From the NCBI GenBank assembly GCA_963796195.1, contig CAWCKS010000007.1, forward strand, positions 124,001-188,000: 64,000 nucleotides of DNA. Reading direction: 5' to 3'. This document shows, one piece after another, positions 1-8,991 of the stretch (position 1 is its first letter; each line of letters starts with the position of its first letter). Below the pieces are notes generated by a model that made no database searches, was not told the origin of the DNA, and worked only from the letters and a program-made list of their open reading frames with translations. Position numbers and translations under genes: made by a program. The DNA comes from CAWCKS01 sp963796195 (lineage in GTDB: Bacteria > Pseudomonadota > Alphaproteobacteria > Rhizobiales > Xanthobacteraceae).

Positions 1-927
1 GGCGAAATTCTGCAGGCTCGCCAGCGGCGCGGCATTGATGAGCGAGAGGTGATTGACGAGCCGCAATGTGCGACCCTCGATCGGTAGCACCTGGCCGAGC
101 GAACCGAGCGCACCATTCAGCTCCTTGAGAAAGACATCCTCGGCGGAAAAGCCCGCCATTCCGATGGTAAAGATGTGGGCGATGCGGTCGTGTTGCGAAA
201 TGAGCCTTGAAATCGCGGTGTCGAGCAGCGCCGGCTGAGCCAGCGCAACCTGGCTCGCGTCGACATGCGGCCGTTGCGCGCGGACCTGCTCGATCGCAGC
301 GGCTCGCTTCTCCTCCCAGACGTTGGCGGACGCGAGTTGAAAATCCGGCGGCGCAAACACCGGCAGATGCGGAAAGCCCCAGGTAACGAGGAAGGTCGCA
401 GCGAAATAGCCCGTCGTGCGCAGAAGCTTGTTCCAGCGGCCGCCGTCGACGACGCTGCGGAATAGCGCGAAGAGCGCACCGAACGTCCAGATCAAATACA
501 GCGCGGTCAGCGCGCCGCCAGAATAGCGCGCCTCGATGCCCCAGACCTTTTCCAGATCGACCGTCGGCAGGTGCGACAGCGCATAAGGGGTCAGTGCGGT
601 GATGACACCGACAAGCGCCGACAGCGCAAGCGAGGCCGACAACAACGTCGCGCGATAGATCGCGGGCGCGAAGATAACGCCGACCAGCAACAGCGTGGCA
701 CGCCAGGCGATCAAAGCGTCGAGGCCATAGATGTCGAACTGCGCGTTGGTCCCGGCGTTGAGAAGAGCGGCACCGAGTTCAATTGCGGTCGTCAAAAAAA
801 CCCAGCCGATCAACGCACCGAGGCCGAGCACCGGCGGCTCGGGCGTGCGGCGCCAGATCGCGGCGCGCAGCGCCATGGCGAGCAGCTGCCGAATGCGGGT
901 GAGCGTTGGACGGATAGAGATGGTCAT
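1..927 (-). CDS. C13-family (legumain-like) peptidase, N-terminal part
   Basis: The reading frame opens at an ATG (927-925) and runs off the left edge, so only 309 residues are present. The first ~190 residues are membrane-like: several hydrophobic stretches starting near residue 33 separated by short loops. A soluble part follows that begins the peptidase domain (around HDRIAHIFTIGMAG, residues ~255-268). This arrangement, a multi-helix N-terminus followed by a C13 domain, matches bacterial membrane-anchored C13 proteins. The catalytic His and Cys would lie beyond the edge and cannot be checked. Family assignment is from remembered similarity, so moderate confidence. Confidence 0.6.
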   Translation of the reverse strand, partial: MTISIRPTLTRIRQLLAMALRAAIWRRTPEPPVLGLGALIGWVFLTTAIELGAALLNAGTNAQFDIYGLDALIAWRATLLLVGVIFAPAIYRATLLSASLALSALVGVITALTPYALSHLPTVDLEKVWGIEARYSGGALTALYLIWTFGALFALFRSVVDGGRWNKLLRTTGYFAATFLVTWGFPHLPVFAPPDFQLASANVWEEKRAAAIEQVRAQRPHVDASQVALAQPALLDTAISRLISQHDRIAHIFTIGMAGFSAEDVFLKELNGALGSLGQVLPIEGRTLRLVNHLSLINAAPLASLQNFA

Positions 928-967
928 GCGGCCGCACCCTTACGCCACGCGGGGTCTCAACTCAATA

Positions 968-1891
968 TCATGCGGGCGGCGGGTCCATCACGGGTTCAGC
1001 GTGCCCCGCGGCCTGCTCGCGCATGAAAATATAAAGGCCGGATGCAATGATGATGGCGGCGCCGCCGAGCGTGTGCCAGCCCGGCACATCGCCGAAGCCG
1101 AGGTAGCCGAGGATCACGGCCCAGATGATCATCGAATATTGATAGGGCACGACGACACTGGCCGGCGCCAGCTTCAGCGAGCGGTTAACGCTGAACAGCG
1201 CGACCACGGTGATGCAGCCGCCGAGGGCGATCAGCACGACCTCCCGCAATGCCAGCGGCGACCAGCCAAGCGGCAGCACCAGCGCGAGGCCGAGGCAGAA
1301 GGTGCCTGAAATTTGCGTCGTCCCCAGCACGATGTCGGGCGTGCCGCGCAAGAGCCGCGTCAGGACCATCATTATCGCAAACGCAAAGCTGCCGGCGAGC
1401 GCGATCAGCGCCGGCCAGCTCACGGTGCCTGCGCCGGGCTTGAGCGCCAGCAGCACGCCGACGAAGCCGGCGCCGACCGCGGTCCAGCGCCGCAGATCGA
1501 CCGGCTCCTTCAGCACGATCGCGGCGATCACGGTGACGAAGATCGGAGAGGCGAGATAGTACGTGATCATGTCAGCCAGCGGCAGGTGGATCGCCGCGAA
1601 GAAAAATGCCGCCACCTCGCTCGCCGATAATATGACGCGCAACACATGCAGCCACTGCCGTGCTGTGCGCGGGAACGCGGCGCGCTCGCGCCAGGCGAAC
1701 GGCGACAGCAGCACCAGCGATGTACCGGCGCGTAGCATCAGGAACTGGCCGACCGGCAAGGTCGCGACCAGCATCTTGCCGAACATGTCGCCGACCGAGA
1801 ACACGCAGACGCCGAGCAGCATCAGGCCGATGCCGAGCAGCGTGGCGCGGCGCTGGTCTGATGGGGCGATGGTTGTAGTCGTGGAGGTCAT
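968..1891 (-). CDS. DMT-superfamily (EamA) permease
   Basis: 307 residues with ten hydrophobic segments arranged as two EamA repeats, the usual length and layout for a drug/metabolite transporter of the inner membrane. The N-terminal repeat contains the segment SVGDMFGKMLVATLPVGQ and the second begins near residue 155. Substrate cannot be told from sequence; members export amino acids, nucleosides or drugs. The gene ends 41 bases before the C13 gene on the same strand and starts divergently from obgE with a 91-base gap that must hold both promoters. Confidence 0.85.
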   Translation of the reverse strand: MTSTTTTIAPSDQRRATLLGIGLMLLGVCVFSVGDMFGKMLVATLPVGQFLMLRAGTSLVLLSPFAWRERAAFPRTARQWLHVLRVILSASEVAAFFFAAIHLPLADMITYYLASPIFVTVIAAIVLKEPVDLRRWTAVGAGFVGVLLALKPGAGTVSWPALIALAGSFAFAIMMVLTRLLRGTPDIVLGTTQISGTFCLGLALVLPLGWSPLALREVVLIALGGCITVVALFSVNRSLKLAPASVVVPYQYSMIIWAVILGYLGFGDVPGWHTLGGAAIIIASGLYIFMREQAAGHAEPVMDPPPA

Positions 1892-1982
1892 GGTTAAGCA
1901 GGCTATCGCCTAGCCCAGTTTTCCGCGACTGTCATTCTCTCCCACGGTTGCGGCCAAAGGGTCCGTCCTATACCTATGCCCC

Positions 1983-3020
1983 ATGAAATTCCTCGATGAA
2001 GCCAAGGTCTACATACGCTCCGGCGACGGCGGCAACGGCTGCGTTGCGTTCCGGCGCGAGAAGTTCATCGAGTTCGGCGGGCCGAGCGGCGGCAATGGCG
2101 GCCGCGGCGGCGACGTCATTGTCGAGGCGGTCGACGGCCTGAATACGCTGATCGATTACCGCTACCAGCAGCACTTCAAGGCGCAAAAGGGCACGCACGG
2201 CATGGGCAAGGACTGCCATGGCGCTGGCGGCAAGGATCTTACGCTAAAAGTTCCGGTCGGCACGCAGATCTTCGACGAGGATCGCGAGACGCTGCTCGCT
2301 GATCTCATCAAGGTCGGCGATCGCGTCGTGCTCGCGCATGGCGGCAATGGCGGCTTCGGCAACGCGCATTTCAAATCGTCGACCAACCGCGCCCCGCGCA
2401 ACGCCAATCCCGGGCAGCCTGGCGAAGAGCGCTGGATCTGGCTGCGGCTGAAGCTGATCGCAGATGCTGGCCTCGTGGGCCTGCCAAATGCCGGCAAGTC
2501 GACGTTCCTTGCCGCCGTCAGTGCGGCGCGGCCGAAGATCGCCGACTACCCCTTCACGACGCTGCATCCGCAGCTCGGCGTGGTCGAGATCGACGGCCGC
2601 GAATTCGTGCTCGCCGATATTCCCGGACTGATCGAAGGCGCTCACGAAGGCGCAGGCCTCGGTGATCGCTTCCTCGGCCATATCGAACGCTGCCGCGTTC
2701 TGCTGCATCTTGTCGACGGCACCAGCGAACATGCCGGCAAGGCCTACAAGACAGTGCGCGCGGAACTCGAGGCCTATGATGACGCGTTGGCCGAAAAGGC
2801 AGAGATCGTTGCGCTCAACAAAGCCGACGCACTGACACCGGAGGATCTGAAGCAGCAGATAGCGCGGCTGAAGCGCGCTGTGAAGAAGACGCCTCTGGTG
2901 ATGTCGGCGGCAACGCGCGAGGGCGTCGACGAGGTATTGCGCGCGCTGCTCAAGGTGATCGGCGAGGCGGCGCGGACACGCAAGAACGATGCACCGGCTC
3001 GCGCGGCGTGGACACCGTAA
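1983..3020 (+). CDS. obgE: GTPase ObgE/CgtA
   Basis: Conserved ribosome-associated GTPase of 345 residues involved in 50S assembly and stress signalling. The glycine-rich Obg domain fills residues 1-158 (many GGxGG blocks such as GDGGNG and GGRGGD). The G domain follows with G1 GLPNAGKST (~167-175), G3 DIPGLIEG (~213), G4 NKAD (~279) and G5 SAAT (~308). The protein stops shortly after the G domain, as in other alphaproteobacteria that lack a long OCT tail. Start is the ATG shown; MKFLDEAKVYIRSGDGG is the classic N-terminus. In many genomes obgE lies next to rplU-rpmA, but that is not seen here. Confidence 0.97.
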   Translation: MKFLDEAKVYIRSGDGGNGCVAFRREKFIEFGGPSGGNGGRGGDVIVEAVDGLNTLIDYRYQQHFKAQKGTHGMGKDCHGAGGKDLTLKVPVGTQIFDEDRETLLADLIKVGDRVVLAHGGNGGFGNAHFKSSTNRAPRNANPGQPGEERWIWLRLKLIADAGLVGLPNAGKSTFLAAVSAARPKIADYPFTTLHPQLGVVEIDGREFVLADIPGLIEGAHEGAGLGDRFLGHIERCRVLLHLVDGTSEHAGKAYKTVRAELEAYDDALAEKAEIVALNKADALTPEDLKQQIARLKRAVKKTPLVMSAATREGVDEVLRALLKVIGEAARTRKNDAPARAAWTP

Positions 3021-3024
3021 TCTG

Positions 3025-3109
3025 TAGGATGGGTTGAGCGCAGCGAAACCCATCAATGATTATCGAATTGCGCGGCCGCGATGGGTTTCGCTGCGCTCAA
3101 CCCATCCTA
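3025..3109. repeat. Long inverted repeat between obgE and the acetyltransferase gene
   Basis: Two arms of about 30 bases (3025-3055 and 3080-3109) are near-perfect reverse complements: TAGGATGGGTTGAGCGCAGC... and its mirror, enclosing a ~24-base spacer. A related single arm lies at 54587-54622 after the aldolase gene, so this is a dispersed family. The hairpin could also end obgE transcription, though no U-tract is present. Confidence 0.8.
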
Positions 3110-3157
3110 TGGACTTCGCTTCGCTCGCAATGACGATGATGGGCCGAGGAAGATGCC

Positions 3158-3601
3158 ATGAGCGATGCGGGTGCCAACGATCTCACCTTCGACACCGACC
3201 CAAGTCCCGTCGACATCGCGGTTCTCGAAGATCGCTTGTACGAGTTCAACATGCAGGCGACCGGCCATACCGACGGCCAGCTCTACGGTATCTTCCTGCG
3301 TGACGAGAACGGCGCGGTGATCGGCGGCGCCGATGGCTGGACGTGGGGCGCGACCTGCTACGTGCGACACCTCTATCTGCCGGGAGCGATGCGCGGACAA
3401 GGCCTCGGCACGAAGCTGATGGATTTGATCGAGCAGGAAGCGCTGGCGCGGCACTGCGCGATGATCGTGCTGGAAAGCCATGATTTCCAGGCGCCGGAGT
3501 TCTATCGCAGGCGCGGATTTGTCGCGACCGGCTCGGTCGAAGATTATCCGCGCGGTCATCGCAATTTCACATTCGTGAAGAGACTGAACGCGACGGAATG
3601 A
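3158..3601 (+). CDS. GNAT-family N-acetyltransferase
   Basis: 147 residues with the GNAT core: beta-strand region CYVRHLYLPGAMRGQGLGTKLMD, where RGQGLG is the acetyl-CoA pyrophosphate-binding loop (Q/RxxGxG/A motif A), followed by IVLESHDFQAPEFYRRRGF, the typical motif B with FYxxxGF. The substrate is unknown. A GGAAG sequence lies just upstream of the ATG. The VOC gene follows 22 bases downstream, suggesting a two-gene unit. Confidence 0.88.
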   Translation: MSDAGANDLTFDTDPSPVDIAVLEDRLYEFNMQATGHTDGQLYGIFLRDENGAVIGGADGWTWGATCYVRHLYLPGAMRGQGLGTKLMDLIEQEALARHCAMIVLESHDFQAPEFYRRRGFVATGSVEDYPRGHRNFTFVKRLNATE

Positions 3602-3623
3602 CTAACCAGAGCGAGGAACACCG

Positions 3624-3995
3624 ATGATCGGCTATGTTACTTTAGGCACCAAGGACATGAAGAAGGCCGCTGCATTCTACGACAAGATCGCAGCCGAGAT
3701 GGGGATCAAGCGCTTCATGGAGTCCGAGACGTTTATCGCGTGGGGCGCACCGGGCGGTGGCGCCGGTCTCGGCATCACCAAGCCGTTTGACGGCAAGCCG
3801 CAAACCGTCGGCAATGGCGTGATGGTCGCGCTCGCGGCCAAGGACAAGGCGCAGGTCGACCGCATCCACAAACTCGCGCTGTCGCTCGGGGGCACCGATG
3901 AAGGCGCGCCAGGGCCGCGCGGCGACGGCGGGTTCTATGCCGCCTACTTCCGCGATCTCGATGGCAACAAGCTGAACGCGTTCGTGATGGGCTGA
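3624..3995 (+). CDS. VOC-superfamily (glyoxalase-like) protein
   Basis: A compact 123-residue single-domain vicinal-oxygen-chelate protein. It opens with MIGYVTLGTKDMKKAAAFYD, the usual first strand and helix, and ends FRDLDGNKLNAFVMG, the strand that carries the last metal ligand in this fold; here the position is an Asn-rich segment rather than the common Glu. Function cannot be inferred beyond the fold. GAGGAA eight bases before the ATG is a good ribosome site; co-transcription with the GNAT gene upstream is likely. Confidence 0.85.
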   Translation: MIGYVTLGTKDMKKAAAFYDKIAAEMGIKRFMESETFIAWGAPGGGAGLGITKPFDGKPQTVGNGVMVALAAKDKAQVDRIHKLALSLGGTDEGAPGPRGDGGFYAAYFRDLDGNKLNAFVMG

Positions 3996-4094
3996 CGCCG
4001 CCTGAAGGCATTGCTCGCATGACGGCCGGGACATCGCAAACCCGGCCGTTTTGCCGTAACGTCGGCCGACACCAACGTTGCGCGAGGTCACGCC

Positions 4095-5237
4095 ATGACG
4101 CCAAAGCCGTTTCGCCTCGAAGTCCCCGACAGCGCGATTGCCGACCTCAAGACCCGCCTCGCGCTGACGCGCTTTCCGGATGCCGCGCCCGGCGGACCGT
4201 GGGCGTTCGGCGCCAGCGTTGACTATATGCGCGACCTCGTCGGCTACTGGAAAGACAAGTTCGACTGGCGCACGCAGGAAGCAGCGCTGAACGCGTTTCC
4301 GCAATTCAAGGTACCGCTGCACGACATCGACGTGCACTATCTGCACGTGCCGGGCAAAGGCCCCAACCCCTACCCGCTATTGCTGCTGCACGGCTGGCCG
4401 GGCTCGGTGTTCGAATTCCTCGACATCATCCCGCGGCTGACCGATCCGGCGAAATTCGGCGGCGACGCCAAGGACTCCTTCACGGTGATCGCACCGTCGC
4501 TGCCGGGCTACGGCCTGTCGTTCAAGCCCGGACAGAAGCGCTTCATCCTGCAGGACATCACGGCCTGCGTGCATGACCTGATGACGCAGGCGCTCGGCGT
4601 CAAGAAGTTCGCCGTGCAGGGCGGCGACTGGGGCGCCGGCATCGCTTCGCTGCTCGGCCACAGCTATCCGAACTCGTTGTGCGGCATCCACATCAACCTG
4701 ATGTTCGCGGGACGTGACCCGGCGGCAACCCCGACGCCGGAGGAAGCCCGCTTCGGCGAAGAGCTTGCGGTCTGGCTCAAGGAGGAGACCGGCTACCAGC
4801 AAATCCAGGGCACCAAGCCACAGACGCTTGCGTTCGGCCTGACCAATTCGCCGGCCGGACTTGCGGCCTGGATCGCAGAAAAATTCCGCAGCTGGACCGA
4901 CTGCGACGGCGTGCCGGAGACCGCTGTGACGCGCGACCGCATGCTCGCCGACATCGCGCTGTACTGGTTCACCGGCGCAATCGGCTCATCGTTCTGGCCG
5001 TATTACGGACGGCTGCACACGCCGTGGCCGGTGTCGCCGAAGAACCCGATCACGGTGCCGACCGGCTATGCGGCGTTCCCTAAGGAGATCCTGCGTCCGC
5101 CACGCTCGATCGCACAGAAAGCCTACACCGATATCCGGCGCTGGACCGAGATGAAGAAGGGCGGCCACTTCGCTGCAATGGAGCAACCCGAGGCGCTGGC
5201 GCACGAGATCCGGGAATTCTTCCGGCCGTTGCGCTGA
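4095..5237 (+). CDS. Epoxide hydrolase (EHN-domain alpha/beta hydrolase)
   Basis: 380 residues, the usual size for the microsomal-type epoxide hydrolase family. Residues ~1-110 form the EHN lid domain (KPFRLEVPDSAIADLKTRLALTRFPD). The alpha/beta-hydrolase core follows with oxyanion-hole motif LLHGWPGS (~95-102), nucleophile Asp in QGGDWGAG (~177), and the charge-relay His in KGGHFAAMEQP near the C-terminus. The predicted reaction is water addition to an epoxide through an ester intermediate. GAGGT upstream of the ATG supports the start. It converges on the flavin monooxygenase gene with a 7-base gap; the pairing of an oxygenase and an epoxide hydrolase is suggestive but not proof of one pathway. 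Confidence 0.92.
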   Translation: MTPKPFRLEVPDSAIADLKTRLALTRFPDAAPGGPWAFGASVDYMRDLVGYWKDKFDWRTQEAALNAFPQFKVPLHDIDVHYLHVPGKGPNPYPLLLLHGWPGSVFEFLDIIPRLTDPAKFGGDAKDSFTVIAPSLPGYGLSFKPGQKRFILQDITACVHDLMTQALGVKKFAVQGGDWGAGIASLLGHSYPNSLCGIHINLMFAGRDPAATPTPEEARFGEELAVWLKEETGYQQIQGTKPQTLAFGLTNSPAGLAAWIAEKFRSWTDCDGVPETAVTRDRMLADIALYWFTGAIGSSFWPYYGRLHTPWPVSPKNPITVPTGYAAFPKEILRPPRSIAQKAYTDIRRWTEMKKGGHFAAMEQPEALAHEIREFFRPLR

Positions 5238-5244
5238 GGCGCGG

Positions 5245-6612
5245 TCACGATGCGGTCGCTTCGACCGCACTCGACGACAGCCGCGGTCCGGCTCGACGGT
5301 TGCCGCGCCACACCCGCCACGCGGTCGCCGGGCTGAGCAGAGCCGGCGGCGGGCTCATCAGGTTGGCGACCTTCAGAAAGGCGGCCGCCAGCACGGCATC
5401 GTTGCGAGCCGCGAGATGCAGCTTGCCGATGTACCAGTTGATGAAGCGCACCATCGCCGGCCGTGGACCCTCAACGCGTGGATGGCGCAAGTCGTTGCCG
5501 ACGGCGATATCCCACGGGATATCGACGATCTTCGCTGCGGCCTTGAAGAAGCGCGGCGCCAGATTGTCCGCGCCCGCATTCAGAACGTCGCGGAGCGTTA
5601 CCGCTTCCTGCGCGGCAACCGTCATGCCCTGGCCGTAGACCGGGTTGAAGCTGCAGATCGCATCGCCGAACACCAAGTAACCTTGCGGGAACCGCGCGAG
5701 CCTTTCGTAGCGGCGGCGCAGGCTCGAGACGTAGCGGTAGCGGATGTAATCGGTCAGCGGCGCGGCCCTGGCGACCACGTCGTGGATTTCCCTGGTCGGC
5801 AACGTCGCAAGATAGGCGAGGAATTCCGCATCGCTGGCCGGCGCGTCGTCGCCGAGGAAGCCACCGACGCTGACGGTCCAGGTATCATTCTCCAGCGCGA
5901 GGATCACACCATTGCGCCAGTTCGGCGCGCTGCCGGCAATGACAATGCCGAGTTTGCCATCCAGATCGGTCGGCTTGCGGCGGTAAGTGCGGGTCATGTA
6001 GCCGATGCCGATTTCGACTTTTTCTTCGGCGGGGCGTTGATAACCAAGCTCTTCAAGCCAGATCGGACTCGCCGAGCCGCGGCCGGATGCGTCAACCACG
6101 AGGTCGGCATTGAGCGTCTCTTCATCCTTGCCATCGATGCGGACGCGGACGCCGGTCACGCGATCGCGGGAAGCGCCGGTCACGAGGCCCGGCACCGCGC
6201 AATTCTCGATCGCGCGCACATTCGGCAGCTTCAGCACGCGACGGCGCACGTGACCTTCGAGCACCGGACGGCTGGCGAGCAAGCCGATCAAATCGCTCTT
6301 GCCTTGCGCCAACGCCACATTGTGGCCCATCCACGTGACGTCGTTGGCGATATCGCCGAGCAAACCACCGCTCTCGGTCACCACTTCGTTGCTGTAGCCG
6401 GGAAAGAATTCTTCGAGCACGGCGCGGCCCCGCGCCAGCAGGCCGTGGGTGTGGCGGCCTTGCGGCACGCCCTTGCGCGCCACGTCATTTGCCGGAAACG
6501 CGTCGCGCTCGACGATGGTGACGGTGATAAAGAAATCCGACAGCGCGCGGGCGGCCAATAGCCCGCCCATGCTGGCGCCGATGACAATGGCGTGCTCGCC
6601 AATCCGCTTCAT
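5245..6612 (-). CDS. FAD-dependent monooxygenase/oxidoreductase
   Basis: 455 residues from the ATG at 6612, chosen because GGAGAGG lies just upstream and the FAD-binding fold starts immediately (HAIVIGASMGGLLAARAL, residues ~6-23). The second FAD motif is YLVFGDAICSFNPVYGQGMTVA (~305-326), the GD box of group A flavoprotein hydroxylases and related epoxidases/halogenase-like enzymes. A DASGRGS motif lies midway. It probably hydroxylates or epoxidises a hydrophobic substrate using NAD(P)H and O2; the substrate is unknown. Convergent with the epoxide hydrolase gene. Confidence 0.85.
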   Translation of the reverse strand: MKRIGEHAIVIGASMGGLLAARALSDFFITVTIVERDAFPANDVARKGVPQGRHTHGLLARGRAVLEEFFPGYSNEVVTESGGLLGDIANDVTWMGHNVALAQGKSDLIGLLASRPVLEGHVRRRVLKLPNVRAIENCAVPGLVTGASRDRVTGVRVRIDGKDEETLNADLVVDASGRGSASPIWLEELGYQRPAEEKVEIGIGYMTRTYRRKPTDLDGKLGIVIAGSAPNWRNGVILALENDTWTVSVGGFLGDDAPASDAEFLAYLATLPTREIHDVVARAAPLTDYIRYRYVSSLRRRYERLARFPQGYLVFGDAICSFNPVYGQGMTVAAQEAVTLRDVLNAGADNLAPRFFKAAAKIVDIPWDIAVGNDLRHPRVEGPRPAMVRFINWYIGKLHLAARNDAVLAAAFLKVANLMSPPPALLSPATAWRVWRGNRRAGPRLSSSAVEATAS

Positions 6613-6835
6613 GATGCTGCCTCTCCGATGGACTGCCGTCATATACGGAGCCGTCACGTGGTCCGTTTCGGACAGGCGCAGAGCGCGCTAATCACAAAAA
6701 CTTCAGGCTGGCGTCATTGTTCGTTGGAGGAGGCACGGACGACACCGAGCCCGCGTCGGCCGCGATTGCAAGTATTTGAAATATTGCGAAGAATGGGGTG
6801 GCTGGCCCATAACGAATTGCTCGGGAAAATTACGC

Positions 6836-8449
6836 GTGCAGCATCGCTTCGAAATCTTCCTGATCCTGCTGGCGGTGCTGGCCGGTGCGGCGCTTTTGGC
6901 GCGGCGGCTGAACGTCGCACCGGCGGTGATGCTGTTGATGACCGGCATCGGCCTTGCCCTCGTGCCCGGCCTGCCCCGGCTCGAGCTTGAGCCCGAGATC
7001 GTGTTGCTGATCGTGCTGCCGCCGCTGATTTATTCGGCGAGCGTCGCGATGAGCTGGCGCGAATTCAAGCTGAACCTGCGCCCGATCGCTTTGCTGGCGA
7101 TCGGCTGCGTGATCTTTACGGCAGCCGCTGTCGCCACCGCGATGCATTATTTCAGCGGCTTGCCGTGGAATCTGGGCTTTCTGCTGGGCGCCATCGTCGC
7201 CCCACCCGATGCGGTCGCTCCGCTCGCGATCGCACGACGCTTGAGACTGCCGCGGCGGGTGCTGGTGGTGCTGGAAGGCGAAGGCCTCGTCAACGACGCG
7301 ACCGCGCTGATCATGTATCGCTTTGCCATCGCCGCGATCGCGACCGGCACGTTCTCGCTACGCGTGGCGACCAGCGAGTTCGCGCTGATCCTTGCCGGCG
7401 AGATCGCCTACGGCCTGTTCATTGGCTGGGCCAGCCTGCTGCTTCGCAAGCGCGCCCGCGATCCGCAGGTCGAGATTACGCTGTCTCTGATTACGCCTTA
7501 CGTCGCCTTCTGGCTGCCGCAACATCTCGGCGGTTCGGGCGTGCTCGCGACTGTGGTCTGCGGCCTCTACATCTCCTGGAACGGCCCGCTGCTGATCTCG
7601 GCCGCGACGCGACTGCAGGGCATCTTCTTCTGGGGCTTGATCATCTACCTGATCGAGGGCCTGCTGTTTCTGCTGACGGGTGCCCAGCTCAGGCCGCTGA
7701 TCGAGCGGTCGAAGGATTTCGAGCTGTCGCGCATCCTGATCGCGACCCTGATCGTCTCGGCAACCATCGTGGCGGCGCGGTTTGTGTGGGTGTTTGCCCG
7801 ACTCTATCTCGGCTGGTTGGCGTGCGTCGTGCTGCAGTTTCTGCGCATCCCGATCCCGCTGCCGCCGCTGCCGCCTTGGCGCTACACTTTTCTGATTGCC
7901 TTTACCGGCGTCCGCGGTGCGGTTTCGCTTGCTGCTGCGCTGGCGTTGCCGCTGACGGTCGCGTCGGGCGACGCTTTCCCCTACCGCGACATCATGCTGT
8001 TCGTCGCGTTCGGCGTCATCCTGATAACGCTGGTCGGTCTTGGGCTGACGTTGCCCTTCGTCGTGAAGGCGCTCGGCATTTCCAATGTCGGCCACGAGGA
8101 ATATCGCAAGGAATACGAGGCCGAGATCGCGGCGCGGCGTGGTCTGCTGGCGGCGACACGCGCCTCGATCGACGAGATGGCGAAGACCCGGCAACTGCCC
8201 GACGACATCGTCGATATTCTGTGCGCGCGGCACATGGCGCGATCGAGCCAGGTGCCTGGTGGCGAGAATGGCGACAAGACTACCATGACCGACGAAGGCG
8301 CGCGGCTGGTGCGCGAATTGATCGCCGAGGAGCGGAAATACATTCACAAGCTGCTGCGCGAGGGCCAGATCACCGACGAGGCGCGCCGCCGCATCGAACG
8401 CGACCTCGATCTGGAAGAAGCCGTGCTGAGCAATCTGGGCTATGGCTGA
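6836..8449 (+). CDS. CPA1-family Na+/H+ antiporter
   Basis: A 537-residue inner-membrane protein from the GTG at 6836, selected because the family N-terminus (QHRFEIFLILLAVLAGAALLARRLNVAP) follows directly; an in-frame TTG at 6776 would add 20 poorly conserved residues. About twelve transmembrane segments are seen, with the transport-core motif GAIVAPPDAVAPLAIARRL (~120) carrying the conserved Asp, and TGVRGAVSLAAALALP (~360), the second conserved motif. A cytosolic helical tail of ~120 residues follows from ~residue 415. It probably exchanges Na+ or K+ for protons in pH and salt homeostasis. Confidence 0.9.
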   Translation: MQHRFEIFLILLAVLAGAALLARRLNVAPAVMLLMTGIGLALVPGLPRLELEPEIVLLIVLPPLIYSASVAMSWREFKLNLRPIALLAIGCVIFTAAAVATAMHYFSGLPWNLGFLLGAIVAPPDAVAPLAIARRLRLPRRVLVVLEGEGLVNDATALIMYRFAIAAIATGTFSLRVATSEFALILAGEIAYGLFIGWASLLLRKRARDPQVEITLSLITPYVAFWLPQHLGGSGVLATVVCGLYISWNGPLLISAATRLQGIFFWGLIIYLIEGLLFLLTGAQLRPLIERSKDFELSRILIATLIVSATIVAARFVWVFARLYLGWLACVVLQFLRIPIPLPPLPPWRYTFLIAFTGVRGAVSLAAALALPLTVASGDAFPYRDIMLFVAFGVILITLVGLGLTLPFVVKALGISNVGHEEYRKEYEAEIAARRGLLAATRASIDEMAKTRQLPDDIVDILCARHMARSSQVPGGENGDKTTMTDEGARLVRELIAEERKYIHKLLREGQITDEARRRIERDLDLEEAVLSNLGYG

Positions 8450-8451
8450 CG

Positions 8452-8916
8452 TCAGCGCCCACGGCGGGCGGCGTCGACGCGCTTGATCAGGTCATCGATC
8501 ACCGGACTGGTGGCGAACGGAATGAATCGCGTCGGCGCGCAGAACGTCACCTTGTCGCCAAAACTCGTCGGCTGGCGCAGCGACAGGGTCACCTGCGGCG
8601 GATTCATCATCTGCGCGTAGCTGATGTTGGTGATGTCGGAGAGCGGGATCTGCTCCTGCAGCGAGCCGTTCTTGACCAGCAAGGCATCGCCGGCGTCGAA
8701 AACCTCGTCGACGAGGTTGAACACCATCTTCTTCATGATGGCATAGCCGACCACCATCATGATGATCGGCATGATGAAGAACATCGGCTGCGGTGATTGT
8801 CCGCTGCTCCACGCCACGGCCGTCGGGCCGATCATGAACAGCGTGAGGAAGCCGAACCAGAAGATCGGGAACACGCGTTTGTAGAAGAAGGTCAGGCGCG
8901 ACGAGATCTGCGTCAC
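8452..8916 (-). CDS. Small membrane protein of unknown function
   Basis: 154 residues. Two hydrophobic segments sit near the N-terminus (residues ~12-35 and ~44-62), followed by a soluble ~90-residue domain of alternating beta character (LLVKNGSLQEQIPLSDITNISYAQ...), which resembles the bacterial PH-like domain seen in short membrane proteins of the YdbS/YcxB kind. That resemblance is an impression only. It ends 2 bases from the antiporter stop on the opposite strand. No recognisable catalytic motif. Confidence 0.75.
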   Translation of the reverse strand: MTQISSRLTFFYKRVFPIFWFGFLTLFMIGPTAVAWSSGQSPQPMFFIMPIIMMVVGYAIMKKMVFNLVDEVFDAGDALLVKNGSLQEQIPLSDITNISYAQMMNPPQVTLSLRQPTSFGDKVTFCAPTRFIPFATSPVIDDLIKRVDAARRGR

Positions 8917-8940
8917 GTCGCGACTCTAGGTCATTTGATT

Positions 8941-8991
8941 GAGCATGATCTTCTCGGAAAACCGGTATCCACTTTTCCGGATCATGCTCTA
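8941..8991. repeat. Dispersed palindromic repeat that supplies the ispG stop codon
   Basis: Outer arms GAGCATGATC (8941-8950) and GATCATGCTC (8980-8989) pair perfectly, and the interior contains GGAAAACCGG/CCACTTTTCC. A second copy lies at 26263-26313 and a worn copy at 51348-51389. In the first two cases the CTA at one edge reads as TAG on the minus strand and is exactly the stop codon of the gene there (ispG, pcaH). Confidence 0.85.
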
